This document shows, piece after piece, positions 1 through 12,481 of a stretch of 64,000 nucleotides of DNA. Source of the DNA: Brachionus manjavacas (Eukaryota; Rotifera; Eurotatoria; Ploima; Brachionidae); NCBI GenBank assembly GCA_019054805.1, contig JAHQIY010000001.1, forward strand, positions 434,001 to 498,000, given 5' to 3'. The stretch's first letter is position 1. Each line of letters begins with the position of its first letter. A model generated the notes under the pieces. The model saw only the letters and a list, made by a program, of their open reading frames with translations. It was not told the DNA's origin and did no database searches. The position numbers were made by a program, and so were the translations under genes.

Positions 1-490
1 TTCCAAATAGATTAAATGCAAAAAAATTACCTATTATATAAATTAAATATATCAATTAAAAAGTCTTAAAAAAAGCTTTCTATTTCAGTTTAACTTTCAA
101 TATTTAATTATTTAAAAAAGGTATTAGTGACAATTATTTTTACAGAAATATACCATCTGAAATACATTTACCTGAGAATGACGAGCGTCTTACGATCTTT
201 TTATAATAAATATATTTATTTTGAAAACATTTGTACATTCTTTTCTTAACATTAAACAAAAAGAATATTAATACGTAATATTTTGAAGAAATTCAAAAAG
301 TCAAATAAATTAAAAAATGATCTATGATAATGATCATTTTAATCTAATTTTTTTCTCTTTGAAATGAACTATTAAACATGTATATTTACTTTAAAAAAAT
401 CAAAGGACACTCGTCATTTTGGGAACATATTTTTTCTAAATCTCAAACATTTAAACATTCTTTTTTGAATATCAATTAAAATTATTTATT
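1..490. other. AT-rich stretch, no gene seen
   Basis: I see only A/T-rich sequence with short homopolymer runs and no open frame or recognisable repeat end. It is the sequence into which the LINE fragment to the right was inserted or against which it was truncated. Confidence 0.5.
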
Positions 491-544
491 CTTGTTTAAA
501 AAAATGATATTTAAAGTAGCATTTTATACTAAGTTAATAAAATT

Positions 545-1435
545 TTTAATGTTAAATAGATTGTTCGTTTTGTATATCAATGATCTACCAAAAGGAATAG
601 AGAATGTTGTCAAAATGTATGCAGATGATACTAAAATATTCTGGCAAACTGTATCAGAAATAAGCGCAGTGAAACTACAATCAGATTTAGATTTAATTTT
701 CAAGTGGACTCAAGATTGGCTTCTTCTCTTCAACACATCAAAATGTGTGGTTATGCATTACGGTCATACAAAGAATTCACTTATTTTATTAATGGTAAAC
801 AGTTATCAACGTCTGTAACCGAAAGAGATCTTGGAGTTATCTTTAATACAAATCTCAAATGGAAAAATCAAGTGATAGAGGCTACAAACAAAGCAAATCA
901 AATGTTAGGTCGCATCAGGAAATCATTCGCTCGTTTTGATTGTAAGTTATTTAGATCATTGTATTTAACTTTTGTTCGTCCTCTTTTGGAATTTGCTGTG
1001 CCTGTATGGTCTCCAATTCTTAAGTCGGATTGTGAGAATCTTGAGAGGATTCAACGCAGAGCTACGAAATTTGTTTCTTCAATTAGAAACAAATCGTATG
1101 AAAGCAGATTGAAGGTTTTAAACATTCCAAATCTGGTGGAAAGAAGAAAAAGAGGTGATCTAATTCAATTATACAAGTTCATGCATGGAATAGAATTGGT
1201 TGAAAAAAGCAACAATTTTAATGTCACCAAAATCCAAGGAAGAGGTCACTGCTTCAAATATCACAAAGAAATTTCGAGGCTCCAACATAGAGATAACTTT
1301 TTTTTCAACAGAACCGCTAACAGATGGAACTCACTGCCAAATCAATTAGTTGAAGCCCCCAATGTTAACAGCTTTAAAGCAGGCATTGATTGCTGGATGA
1401 GCAGCAATAATTTTTTTTATTAAGTAAATAATTCT
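545..1435 (+). mobile_element. 5'-truncated LINE, end of reverse transcriptase
   Basis: This is a remnant of a non-LTR retrotransposon. The first part (about 555-790) encodes the LFVLYINDLP stretch and the YADDT catalytic box of the reverse transcriptase palm. After a frameshift near 780-790, the second frame runs to the stop at 1423. It carries the typical LINE C-terminal thumb and connection region: the RDLGVIF block, FVRPLLEFAVPVWSP, RIQRRATKF and ERRKRGDLIQLYKF. Everything upstream of the palm core, including the endonuclease and ORF1, is absent, so the copy is 5'-truncated as is usual for LINEs. With a frameshift and no promoter it cannot be active. The C-terminal motifs match those of the copies at 11240, 33898 and 51785 (minus), so they belong to related families. 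Confidence 0.9.
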
Positions 1436-1559
1436 CCAGTTTAATTTTTCTTTCTTTTAGCGTCTTTTAAATTATTAAAAAGGAAATTAAATTATTAAGG
1501 AAATTAAATGATTATGTCTCCGTAAGATTTTATCTGATTAAATTATTTTGAAAAAGACA

Positions 1560-1890
1560 AAGCTGTTAACCCTGAATCGTACTTGATAATTGTTTGGTTA
1601 AGCGTTTGGTAAATATGGAAGTTATGACCTAAGTCAAGAAAAAAAATTAAAATTTTAAAGATAATGTGAAACCTCACATTCATTTAAACGTTATTGACTA
1701 TCTTAAGGAAAATTTACCATAATGGACCATCCGCCTTATTCACCAGGCCTTTCCACATCCGACCAAATATGGTTTAAAGTTTAATAAACATGCCAAAAGT
1801 ATTGTCGCTCAAATATAGTAGGAGTACTAGAAAAGTAGTTCTAGAAGATATTCAAAAAGTGGGTTTTAAAAAAATTGAATAATCAAGGTA
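1560..1890 (+). mobile_element. Decayed mariner transposase fragment
   Basis: Broken reading frames on the plus strand resemble the C-terminal third of a mariner-type transposase. The block KDNVKPH (near 1660-1680) matches the family's conserved DN-x-x-PH segment around the second catalytic aspartate. The block HPPYSPGLSTSDQIW (near 1725-1770) matches the family's HPPYSPDLAPSD signature with the third catalytic aspartate. Downstream, VLEDIQKVGFKKIE resembles the C-terminal tail. At least two stop codons interrupt it, and no terminal inverted repeats were recognised. It lies between the LINE fragment and the serine-protease exon. On the gene's minus strand it falls inside the intron that follows that exon. 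Confidence 0.55.
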
Positions 1891-2023
1891 AATAATTTAA
1901 ACATTTTAAATAAAAAATATTTGTTCTTTATTCCGCTCTGGCAGAACTAATTCAGCTCCCTACATCAATTTTAAAATTAACTAATTTCTTAAATTATTTT
2001 AAAATATATTCAAATTGACAAAC

Positions 2024-3036
2024 CTGTAATTAACTCCGATTGAGACTATCCAAGGCCACGAATATGGATTGCTCTCAATGCCACCAATGATCCTAGAAGC
2101 GACTTTTTGACTGGAAGAATTCAGTGAAGGCTTGAAATACTGAAATCCACAATTAATACATTCGTATTCCTTATGAAAAACACTACAGCACTCGTAGCTG
2201 CCAGCTAGATTGCGGCATGTTGAGTTACTGCACATGTTCCTGTTCCACTTACACTCATCATAATCCCAGCACTCAGATTCTGAACCATTGGATATCATTG
2301 AATATCCTGCCTTGCATCTACACTTGTACCCTCCAATTGTGTTTACACATTCTGAATTTTTTCCGCTACAAATATTCATTTCTTGGTCCAAACACTCATT
2401 TATGTCCACACATCTGTGGAACAGACTTGACCATCTGAAACCCGACCTGCATCTACACTCATAAGAGCCCATTTTGTTTATGCACCCGTCCGATACACCA
2501 TCAGAGCAAATATTTCTCAGCTGACACTCATCAACATCTATACACATGCTGTCTTTTGTTGACCATTGGTAGCCCAATCTACATTCGCATTTATACAAGT
2601 TGGTGCGCATTTTGAAGCAAAGCAATATTCCTTGCTGAAAATTGCTAGTTTTTGTGGGGCGACACAGACAATAGTTGTCAATCAGCAGAGAAAGGTAGCC
2701 TGGATCACATCTGCCATTTTGATCGCATCTCACAGACTCGTTAGCTTGTAACTGTTCAGGTTTAGTGTTGGTCCGGTCACCTGCAAATTTAACTATGCAT
2801 ACAATCAAAGCTATTAGAACTGCGATCGCTACTAGAGTTAAAAAAATGCTAAGAACCAGAAGTCTAAGGCGTTTGAGCGGAAATTTTTTTTTTGATGAAT
2901 GTTGAGGATTGGTTTGAAATTGAATGTCTATGTCGTCTTCGGATAGCTGGCCTGAAGGCTTTTTTGTTACTTGTTGTTCTTTTTGTGCTAAGCTATTTGT
3001 GTTATTTTTTTTAAAGCTGTTGACAAATTTGAGCAT
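2024..3036 (-). CDS. Type II transmembrane serine protease, first coding exon (partial)
   Basis: This exon encodes the N-terminal 337 residues of a membrane-bound trypsin-like protease. The start at 3036 is the only methionine ahead of the basic cytoplasmic segment. Order of parts: Lys/Ser-rich cytoplasmic tail (1-55); one hydrophobic anchor (about 57-84) preceded by KKKFPLKRLR, implying N-in/C-out; a Cys-rich stretch (104-165); three calcium-binding EGF modules with DVDEC, DINEC and DYDEC starts (about 168-285); a linker cysteine in INCG (about 296), of the type that ties the stem to the protease; then the activation site R|IIGG (315/316) and SWPWIVSIG, the beginning of the S1 domain. The exon ends at a clear donor (AG|GTTTGT, intron from 2023). 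The His/Asp/Ser exons must lie beyond the left edge, because none was found at 1-2023, where a LINE and a mariner relic sit. Substrate unknown; extracellular zymogen activation by cleavage after Arg315 is inferred from the family. Confidence 0.85.
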
Positions 3037-6000
3037 TTAGGATTGGTCTTTTGGCATCTAGAAATAATTTTTATTTAAAAAATTAAAAAAAAAATTAAAC
3101 TTTATTATTTTTTAGATGCAAAGTCCAGCTAGTTTGGAATGACCTCAGGGCACCAATTAAGTCTAATGTTAAAATGCTTTAAAAACTTGTGAATATTAGA
3201 AGTGGTAGGACAAAAAAAAGTCATTAAGATTTAAAAAAAATCGAATTTTGATAATAATTTTAAAAGTATAGTTTGTAAAAAATTTTTTTTTTCTTAAAAA
3301 AAATTTTACTTAAAAAAGTTCTCAAAAAAATTTAAAATTTAACATTTTATTTTTGTCAATTGAACAAGTAATGATTAATAGAATAAAATTTGTTCTCATA
3401 AAAAATTCTTTCCATTCACAGTATTATACTGTGAAAGAATCATATACTTTTCCAATTAAAATAATTTTCCAATTTTTTACATAAATTTACGTGAAAAATG
3501 GAAAAAATTTTGTGAAAAAATGTTATAAAAATAAAGAATTTAATAAAACTAAATGCAAAGATTTTAAAAAATCCTCTGCTGTTTCTAAATATTCTAAAAT
3601 CATGTTGTAGAAAAGCGCAAATATACAAAAGGTTAATCAAAAACATCTCTTTTTTACTAGTTTGACCACCACTTTCACTTGATAATACAATTTTTATCAT
3701 TTTTTTTTTAAAAATTGTTTTTCAACTTTGTTGTATTATTTTAATATTTCTAGGCGAAGAATTATTTAAAAATTAAAAATATAATTAAAATTTTTATGAA
3801 GTAAATTACTCAGTTAAAATAAAATAAAATAAATATATAGTTAGAGAATTGATAATTCTTCTTCAAGTCTAAAAAATTTATTGCGACCACAAACAATTAA
3901 TCTCAACAAAGAATACTTTAATTTTGTCAAAATTAAAAAAAATTTTCAGACACTATGTTCGAAGGACAATTCATTAATTTTTTTCACACATTGTTCCTTT
4001 TTGTTTGCTCAATTCACTTAAGAGAAAAGAGATATTAAAAGAGAAATATCAATCAGAACAAATAAGAATTTGGGTTTATTGGTGAGAAGAAAAAAAAATA
4101 TTCTGAATACATACTGGGCTAAATTATAAATTAAATTCAGTTTGACCAAATAGAGGTATTTAAATTTTTTCTTAATTATAACTTAGGGGTTAAATAAAAA
4201 TTTATTAAAAAAACCCAGGATCTCTATATTATGGTAGTTAGACTATAGCAAAAACCATATTAAAACATAACAAAAACAAGAGTTTACGGTAATCAAAAGG
4301 AGAAAGTATTATAATTTGTTTTTGATATTTCAAAGGCTTTTGATTCCGGATGGATTTACAATTAAAATAATTAAATAATAAAAAGCTATAATCATAATTT
4401 ATTTTTTCCTAAATTTTACAATAAAAAATTCTTTTAAAAGACAAAATAAATTAATATACAAATTTTTTTAATTAATTTAAGAAATCATTTTCAATTTAAA
4501 TGATGAATCAATAAAAAAAAATAAGCTAAAAAAATATGTTTTTATCATTTCATTTATTATTAAATCACGTAAAATAATTTTCTCATTGCAAAAAAATAAA
4601 TCTGAATAATTATTTGTTACTCGCATAAAAAGTTCCCATTTGGTTTTTACATTGGGAAAAATTCCGTAAATTTAAAACTCTAAAAGTTTTACCTATGGAT
4701 TTGGTTTTTCTTTCCCCATCTTCAATGCTTCCTTTTTTCTCCTCTGATTGAAAAAATAAAAACGAGAGAAAAGAAAAATAATATAATTTTAAACTTGAAT
4801 TTGGAATCTCATGACACTATAATGATTAGTTCTGGTGCTAAAACAATAAGTTTGTTAAAAAGTTATTAAACTTTTGCTGAACTTGTTTGTCTGAAGATTT
4901 TAGATCTTGTGTTGAAATAAATTACAAAATTCCTTTGATTTAACTTTTTAAATTATGATTTGAATAAATAAATTAATTTATTTAATCTTTATTTTGCCTA
5001 TTTCTTTAAAAAAAAATTATCACGTTTTCAGTTTAGTACTGCCGAATTTGACATTTAAAGTGCGATTATTTTTAACTGGGTTAACAGCAACATAGGTCCA
5101 AAAACCCATTTAATAAAATATGCTTTGGATAAAATAAACTAAAAAATTTATTCAAAACAAATAAAAATAAAAATGTCTTTTTTCAATTTAAAAAAAGATA
5201 AGAAAAAAAAATTAGTTTTAGATAAGTTTTGCTTACAATTGAAATCTATTTAGCTAATATTTAAATTAAAAATTTTTTTATTTTATTTATTGTCTATTCT
5301 ATTAGATCTTTGCCATAATGTTCTTAATACCAGTAATCTATTCTAGATCTTTAAAAAAGCCTGAGATAGATATTAAGATATTAATAATTTTATAAATTAA
5401 ATTTTTAGTGTTTTTTTTGAAAAGGGCTAAGATCTCATAAAAAGGCAAGAAAAAAAAAATTTATCTTCGGAAATCTTATAAATCAGCCGAATTATTCTTT
5501 GTTGAACAATTTAATTAGCACTAAAAATTAAAAAAAGTAAATCCAATTTGGTAAATTCTTGATGTATTTTGTTAAATAATGACAAAATCCAATTTTAATA
5601 ATGTAACAGCTGAAAGAGTTAAAAATTTAGATTTGCATTCTCTAAAATTGACTAGCAAAAATGTTTTATTTAAAATATGAAAATTCAGGTAGAAAAAAAA
5701 GTGATTTATTTTAATGAAAATGAGATGTTTAAAAAATATCACACTTTTGAACAAAGCGTGCGTTAAGTAATTAACAAGTCATTTTTTTTTCAAATTTATC
5801 TTTCTATTTTTACATTTAAATATTTAAATCTAAATTAAAAAGAAATTCTCTTTTTATTAATATTTATTTACTTTTTTTTCTAAAACTTGAATCTTTTAAA
5901 TGCTTCTTTAATATGAATAACTTAATTTTATGATTTCTGAGACAAATATTGGTTTTTAATCTATAACAAAAATTTATTTTTCAAAAGTCTTTTTCGCATT

Positions 6001-7890
6001 TCACAAGGGATGAGCTCATATTTTTTGTTCTTCTCTAAAAATTTAAAAATCTATTTAAAAATTTCAAATTAAAAAAGAATATAATTAAATATTAAGAATA
6101 TAATGAAAATATAATATAAATATTTAAATAAGTAATTCTTTTTAAATTAATATTTTATTTTTACTAACACTAAATAAAAATATACTATTTTTTTTAAATG
6201 TTGACTTTAATTTTGAAGAAATCAAATCTTATAAAATTTCTCATAAAAATTTTCCTATACCCGACTCTTCCCCCTAGTACGTGAATAAAAATACAGAAAC
6301 AAAGTTTACTACCTTTAAAAAATTAAAACCGATTATATTTCAAATTTTAATTACTATCCTTAAATTGAAGATATAATCAGTGAAAATTTTTTAACTCGTT
6401 ATTTCTGAAATTATCAGCTATAAATTTTGAAAGTTCTGGTAAAATCATTTTTCTAATAAAAAATTAAAAATATCTTTTAAATATTTTAAGATTTTTTTTT
6501 GTACTTATATTCTTATGATAAAATTAGAAAGTCCCTATATTGCTAAAAAATAACAATTACTTCTATTTTAGCCTAATTTTTTAAAAATCTTCATAAACTG
6601 GTACTTGAATAGAGCTAAGTTTAAAACGGTTGGGGTTGCTGAGCTTTAAATTTATAAACTTTTTCTAGACTCCTGCTGAAATTATATTTTTAATTTTATG
6701 CTAAGAAAGATAAAATGCATAGATTTTTCTTTCCGATTTCTATAAATCAATGCAAAAAAACTTGATAAAATTTTTTTTTACTTTTTTAAAACTAAATTAT
6801 ATTTTCTATTTAATTTAAAATTGAAATCATAAATATTATTAAATGACTTTTCTAATTTAATATTGGTAAAATTGCACTTTTTTAATTCTTCACTTAAACA
6901 CAAAATATTTATTAAATTTAGACCTCAAAATTTGTTTACGATTTTTTTATAAAATAAATAAGAATAACTCGAAAATATCTAAACTGGTTATTTGTTTGTC
7001 AAAAATTTACCTGCTAGCGACAGGATAACTTGTTTAAGATTTTCTGATTTTCGCATTAGTTCCACGCGTTTTTTCAACAAACTTCGTTCATTATTATAAA
7101 AAAAAGCGAAGCTATATGAATAAAAATTACTTTTAAATTTTCATTTGATTTAGGCAAATTTAATTTTAAGTTTTATTTAAACAAAAAATTCAAAATGTTA
7201 ATCTCCTTTATTTATCAAAATATAAATAAAAATTAAAATAAATCATTTTGCGTCCTCCTTAAAACCAAGGAAACAAAAATTATTAGTTTTCCAAAATCAG
7301 TTTGTTTAAATAGTATAGTTATCAGTAGTTATTATGCAACAAGAATCAAGAACTTTTTTTTAGAATCAAATTAAGTAGATTAAATATTTTTTAAATTTTA
7401 ATTTTTTTGTTTATTATTCACCAAAATATATCAAAAAAATTTCTTCAAAATTAAAATAACATTTCTTTTTTCTTTATGCTATCCTTTAAAACCAACACCC
7501 GTTAAGATTACGAAAAATCAACAAAAAAAATTATTTATCTAGTTTGCTGAATATTAAATCTGAAGTCATAGTTAGCATATTCTATTCAATTGAAAGTATA
7601 ACTCATTTAAAGTGAAATTTTTTAAAAAAAAATATTTTTTCTCGTTTAATTTAAAAATAATAAATAAATAAATTAAAAACCTAATTAAATTTTCATATCA
7701 AAATAGATAAAGAACATTTAGTTGATTAAGAAAATTGAATTAAATTTTTTAGTTAATTAATCTTTAATTATAACATAAAACGGAAAAGGACTCTTATCTT
7801 TAAAGAATTAGATACATTAATGAAACACCTTTTTAGAAATACAAATCTATGCTTTTTATCATAGAATTTTAAAGAATATGAAATATTTTT
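3037..7890. other. 4.9-kb AT-rich desert
   Basis: No gene, splice-bounded exon or paired repeat that I can support. The sequence is dominated by A and T runs. Open frames at 3440-3700 and 5572-5754 (both minus) are low-complexity Phe/Lys/Ile strings without family resemblance and are taken as chance. Near 4270-4285 there is a short match (GAGTTTACGGTAAT) to the end of the foldback element at 31804, perhaps a scrap of a related copy. The region would contain the upstream promoter of the serine protease (start at 3036, minus), but I could not identify one. Confidence 0.5.
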
Positions 7891-7897
7891 CTTATAA

Positions 7898-7960
7898 TAA
7901 AATTTATCGCAAAATATTAATTGATACTAGATAAAATGATGAATCTACTAGATAAAAAAG
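7898..7960. repeat. Left inverted end of the MULE
   Basis: It pairs with 10165-10235 in inverted orientation. The best matched core is ACTAGATAAAATGATGAAT at about 7924-7943, followed by a second CTAGATAAAA copy. Outside the core the match continues imperfectly into the ATTAATTGA word. Confidence 0.75.
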
Positions 7961-8221
7961 ATTATTTTTACTATATAATGAATTTATTCACTAGATAAAA
8001 AAATTAGCTCCTATAAAAAAAAATTAATCAATATAAATTGAGAGAATTTACTATATAAAATAATAAATTGATATCAGTTGAGATTAATTCATCCGATAAA
8101 ATTGACACTAGATAATACAATTTTGAACTCGAGTTTTAAATTAAATAATTAATTGACATTTAATTAGATTGATAATATAAATTGCTTTCTTAAATTACTT
8201 TGAATCTATATTTAACTAAAA

Positions 8222-9981
8222 ATGACCCAAAATGAATCTTTTTCATCTTATAGTAGCGAGGATTCCGATTCAAGCACTGAGGCTACTACCACAGAGACTT
8301 ACGAGATAGTACCAAGGGAAAATCTACAAGCAACGCTACCTTGTACTTTTAATCAAGCTCAAGCAGATTTAGTTGAAAATCAAAATGAGCAAAGAAAAAA
8401 ACGAGGGAAAAACAAAGATTATGAGCTCCAAATCGAGTGTCAAAGCCTTAAAGAAGCGATTGATTATATCAACCAACTCGGTTAAATGGACTCGATGTGA
8501 TACAAGAAGAACAAATGAAGGAGAAAAACGCTTCTACAATTGCTTAAAAGAGTGTCCCAAAAGATTATATCTTTTGTTGACTGCCGATACCGAATTAACA
8601 TCAGTTTACGTCTCGAACGATCAACATCAACACTCAGATGAGCCAAATGCATTCGAAAAATCGTTGCCAAAAGAGACAAGAGACAAAATTTTTATTAGCT
8701 GATGCAGGTAATCATTTTTTATGTTAATTTTTTATCTTTTTTATCTATTCTAATATTTTATATTTAGCAAAGCAAATAACAATTGGTTTTGAGTTACATT
8801 TCAACTATAAACCAATGCGAATTATTTGTTGATCACATGCGTATCGCAAGTTCAAAAACAAGTATTCTAAAATTATCAAAGATCTTAAGACAAGACAAGT
8901 TGTTCAGAATGCTTTAAAAAAGTTGCAATTAGCTCATAGCTTAGATAATTTTATTGTAGCAAAAGATTTATTAATCAAACAGAGTTGTGGAGAATCAAAA
9001 ACTGCGATTAAAGACTTTTTTAAATTTTGGCTCGATGAGCATAACTTGGGTTGGTTTGAGGGTTTCGCGCCAGTTTTACCGTCAACAAACAACGCGCTTG
9101 AGTCAAAGAATCGTTACATTAAAGATGATGGCACGCTTAGAATTCGACTCGCAATCAGGCAATTCGTATCATTAATGGAAAACGGTTTTATTCGAGATTG
9201 GTCGCGCGAAAGAAACCCAATTGATAACGTGAATCTCGTTCAATATCAATCATACCCTAAACTTGGTTTCGAAACAATGAAATTGGCTTTTGAATGGTCG
9301 TTAAAACGTTTACCAGTAATTTCAAAAAAGATCGAAAACAAGCGTTTTTTCTTCCTGCAAAGTTCGTCATATTCGGGTAATAAATTGGACTCAACTATTT
9401 GTAATGAATTTTATCAAACATTACAAAAGCGAAACTGGTCTAGCTTCGATTCTTATTATTCTCACGTCACGTCAATTTTCTACATTGATTTCAATTAGGC
9501 AGATTGGAAAAATAGTCGTTGTAGTTGTCCGTATTGGCCTAAACATTATATTTGCAAACATGTTATTGCTCTTGCCGAGCGTCTACTTTTGTTCGAGTTT
9601 CCTGCAAATGTAAAAGTAATTCCGATCGGTCAAAAAAGACAAGCAGGTAGACCAAAAAACACAGCAGAATGCTTAGACAAACAACCTGGTGACCAAATAA
9701 GCGATTCAAGCGATGAAGACACTTACGAAGACTACTTTGACATACCAGTAAACCAGCAAGTTAACCAACGTGTAAATCGTACAAGCGAGATATTTGAAAT
9801 GGAAGTTTTAGAGTCTCTTGAAAACATTAATCCAAATCGCCAGATATTATCGAAACCAAACGTGGGCGTGGTAGACCGAAAAAGTGTGACGCGGGTTCTA
9901 ATTCAAACAAAGTCGCGAGTCAAAAATCAACAGCTAAAAGAACATCTTCAAATAACAATGCCGACGAAAACGTGCAAGTAA
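8222..9981 (+). pseudogene. MULE transposase with FLYWCH and SWIM fingers, disabled
   Basis: The reading frame starts at ATG 8222 with an acidic, Ser/Thr-rich leader and breaks near 8480. The next frame carries a FLYWCH-like finger (W-x-R-C near 8487, GEKRFYNCLKECPKRL, then HQHS near 8628). After KIF at about 8695 another frame reads LLADA, then a 60-bp intron (8708-8767), then AKQITIGFELHF and an IIC-x-SHAYRKF block. The tryptophan expected between C and S is a TGA stop at 8832. The rest of the MULE domain follows (STNNALESKNRYIK near 9090). After a TAG stop at 9496 comes a SWIM zinc finger (CSCPYWPKHYICKH, about 9525-9566) and an acidic tail ending at 9981. The segment with the first catalytic aspartate is missing between the FLYWCH finger and ADAAK. 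Stops, frameshifts and this deletion make it non-functional. Confidence 0.85.
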
Positions 9982-10164
9982 TTAAAAGTAAAAGAAGAAG
10001 AATTAATTAGTCTTAATTTAATTAAATTTTATTTGCTTTTTTTTTCATTTTTTTATCTTGTATTTTTATTTTTTATCTAATGAAATATCTAAATAAATAG
10101 TCGTTTATCTTTTTATCTAAGGTTTTAATAAAATATCTAGTAATATTCATCTGTTTTATCTATT

Positions 10165-10235
10165 TTTTTATTATCTAGTAAAATTCATCATTTTAGCTAG
10201 TTCAATTAATTATATGCCAAAATTTATTTTATCAA
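10165..10235. repeat. Right inverted end of the MULE
   Basis: Its reverse complement aligns to 7898-7960: GAACTAGCTAAAATGATGAA on the right against GATACTAGATAAAATGATGA on the left. Extra TTTTATCTA words precede it from 10060 onward. Confidence 0.75.
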
Positions 10236-11140
10236 AATTCACCTAAAAATCTTAAAGTTCAATTGTTAAAAAATGACTCCAAAAATTTATTATCTTAGGA
10301 TTAGTTGAGATCTAACCCTACCAATGTTCAAAGCAATCAAAGTGGAAAAAAAATTTGGATATTTTAACTCGATATTAATTAATAGGTTTTTGATCAAGAG
10401 GTCAATGCTGAAATTTTCTACATGTAAGCTTTAAATTTCAACAAATATCAAATTAATTTTTGCAGCTTTTGTAAAAAGTTTTTAAAATTTCAATTAAACT
10501 ATTAAAATAATGATTATTGAAATTAAATCGTTAATTTTTAGAAAAAGTTACCGTATTCCCTCGTTTGATAATGCTGCACCACAAGTTAAAACACGCCTTT
10601 GGACCATGCACCAAAGTACATCTCACCCATGCTATAATATTGTTAAATTTTAGCGCATGCTTTTAAAGCGTAATCACGCGTTTAGGTCCGCATCAAACAC
10701 TGAAAGCCTTAGTTTAATGCGTCATCAAGACTTGATTTTAAAGTAAAAAATAAAAATTTTTTTTTTTTGATTTATGCCTTTGGTGCAGCGCAAAAGATTA
10801 AGAAATTAAAAATATTAAAAAATTCATTTTTTATATTTTCCGATTAAAAAAGTAATAAAATTTGGTTTCTTTTTCTACGGAAGTTGGCATAGCTGGAATC
10901 GTTGTTTGTATCATCACTGTATTTGAATTACAATACGATAAAAAGGTTCAAAAAGCAAATAGTTTAAAGTTAATTTTTTTCAACTAATTTTTTATTTTAT
11001 ATGTGATTAAATATTATTTTTATTTCTTGATATTTTGTTTAATTTTTTTAATATTTGGTAAAATCATCTCGATTGTTTTATTCAAAAATATAATCTAAGA
11101 AATCTGTCCTTTTTAATTTGTTCTCTAATAAAAATTAGCA
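10236..11140. other. No gene; a small less AT-rich patch at 10550-10790
   Basis: Most is A/T-rich filler. The patch at about 10550-10720 (starting GTTACCGTATTCCCTCG) is richer in G/C than its surroundings and may be a scrap of a DNA transposon. I found no frame and no partner repeat to support that. Confidence 0.35.
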
Positions 11141-11143
11141 CAT

Positions 11144-11175
11144 TATAATAATAATAATAATAATAATAATAATCA
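11144..11175 (+). repeat. (TAA)n microsatellite
   Basis: About ten tandem TAA/ATA units precede the LINE at 11240. LINE copies elsewhere in this window end in the same simple repeat (34323-34342 and 24940-24970), so this may be the tail of an older copy. Confidence 0.8.
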
Positions 11176-11239
11176 ATATGTTCTAAAGTAATAAAAAAAC
11201 ATGCAAGGATATTTGAACTTGATTTGGCGCGTCAAGCGA

Positions 11240-12470
11240 AGAACAACCCAAAAATAGTTTTCCAATAATTGGTAAAATAATGGAGAAGATTTTAAGAAAT
11301 GAACTGATCCAGTATCTCACAGAAAATAACCTTATTAACCAAAAACAACACGGTTTTATTCCAAACAAATCATGCACAACAAACCTTATTGAAATTTTAG
11401 ACAAACCAACTTTTAAAGTAGAAAAAGGTAATTCAGTTTACGTAATTTACACAGATTTTTCGAAAGCGTTTGATAAAGTACCGCACAAGAAACTTCTCGC
11501 AAAATTAATTGCAAATGGAATCAATAACAAAATGCACTCATGGCTCAGGTCATTCATATTTTATTTGTAATTTACATAAACGACTTGGTCGAAGTTTTAA
11601 AGGAATTTAATTTATCTTACGCAGATGATTTGAAAATAATCGGACCCTTAAGTCAAGACGTAACTTTACCACTTTCTCTTCAAAATGATTTAAACAGCCT
11701 AACTAGTTGGGCAGATATATGGTCTACTGATCTAAATTTAGAGAAATGTATAGTAATGCACATTGGAAAAAAAAATCCCAACTTTCAATGTCAAATGCTC
11801 AACCAAACAAATGGTTCAAGTCATACTCTAAAAGAAACGGCAGAAGAAAAAGATCTAGGTGTTTACATAACAAATGATCTGAAATTGAAAAAACAATGCT
11901 CAGCAGCATCTGCAAAAGCAAACAGAGCATTAGGCATGATCAAGCACACATTCAAAAACTTAAGTGTTACTTCTCTTAGGCTACTCTATACAGCACTTGT
12001 CCGTCCACATCTTGAATATGCTGTAAGCGTCTGGAGCCCTAAAAATAAAGGTGATATACAGATATCAAAAAGGTACAACGGAGAGCGACTAAACTTCTAA
12101 GTTGTCTAAAAAATATTCCATATGAATCAAGGCTAAAGATTTTAAATTTGACAACACTTGAAGAGAGGCGAAAAAGAGGTGATTTAATCCAAATGTACAA
12201 ACTAGTCAAAGGTATGGAAAATATAAATTTAATAAATGGATTAATTATGCAAAAACAGCAACAGGACCAGCTGGTAATTTAAGAAGACATGACAAAAGAC
12301 TAGTGAGAGAACTGACCAAGAAGGGTCCTCCACGTTTAAAATTCTTAACTAATAGGGTGGTAGATATATGGAATGGTTTGTCAACAAGAGCTGTAAATGC
12401 TGTTTCACTCAATAGTTTCAAGACAATAATCGACAGAGAAGTTTTTGGTATGGATAAAAGCAAAGACTGC
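11240..12470 (+). mobile_element. LINE reverse transcriptase remnant with internal deletion
   Basis: Three successive frames together read as a LINE reverse transcriptase. 11255-11560 carries IIGKIMEKILRNELI, QKQHGFIPNKSC and the palm box YTDFSKAFDKVPHKKLL. 11560-12090 carries FVIYINDL, the catalytic SYADDLKII, EKDLGVYI and VRPHLEYAVSVWSP. 12080-12470 carries RRATKLLSCL, ERRKRGDLIQMYK, FLTNRVV and the final residues before the stop near 12470. About 40-50 residues of the palm (the loop and GVPQGS segment that normally precede LFVIYINDL) are missing at 11560. At least two frameshifts follow. The 5' part is degenerate upstream of 11240 and endonuclease sequence is absent. It abuts a MULE fragment at 12482, so one of the two elements was inserted or truncated there. 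Confidence 0.9.
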
Positions 12471-12481
12471 TAAGGCTCTTA

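Larger units (their letters stand above)
7895..10235 (+). mobile_element. Mutator-like (MULE) element, internally deleted
   Basis: This is a 2.3-kb DNA transposon. The left part (about 7898-7960) and the right part (about 10165-10235) are inverted copies of one another: on the left ACTAGATAAAATGATGAAT, on the right (reverse complement) ACTAGCTAAAATGATGAAT. Both are preceded by an ATTAATTGA word and followed by further TACTAGATAA words. The motif CTAGATAAAA recurs several times in the left subterminal region (7925-8115), and its complement TTTTATCTAG recurs on the right (10060-10185). Such arrays are common binding-site arrangements in MULEs. The body carries a damaged transposase gene (separate entry). 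A target-site duplication could not be fixed in this AT-rich setting. Confidence 0.8.

Noticed and set aside
2217..2751. Cys-rich plus-strand frames
   Set aside because: Reverse reading of the EGF modules of the serine-protease exon.
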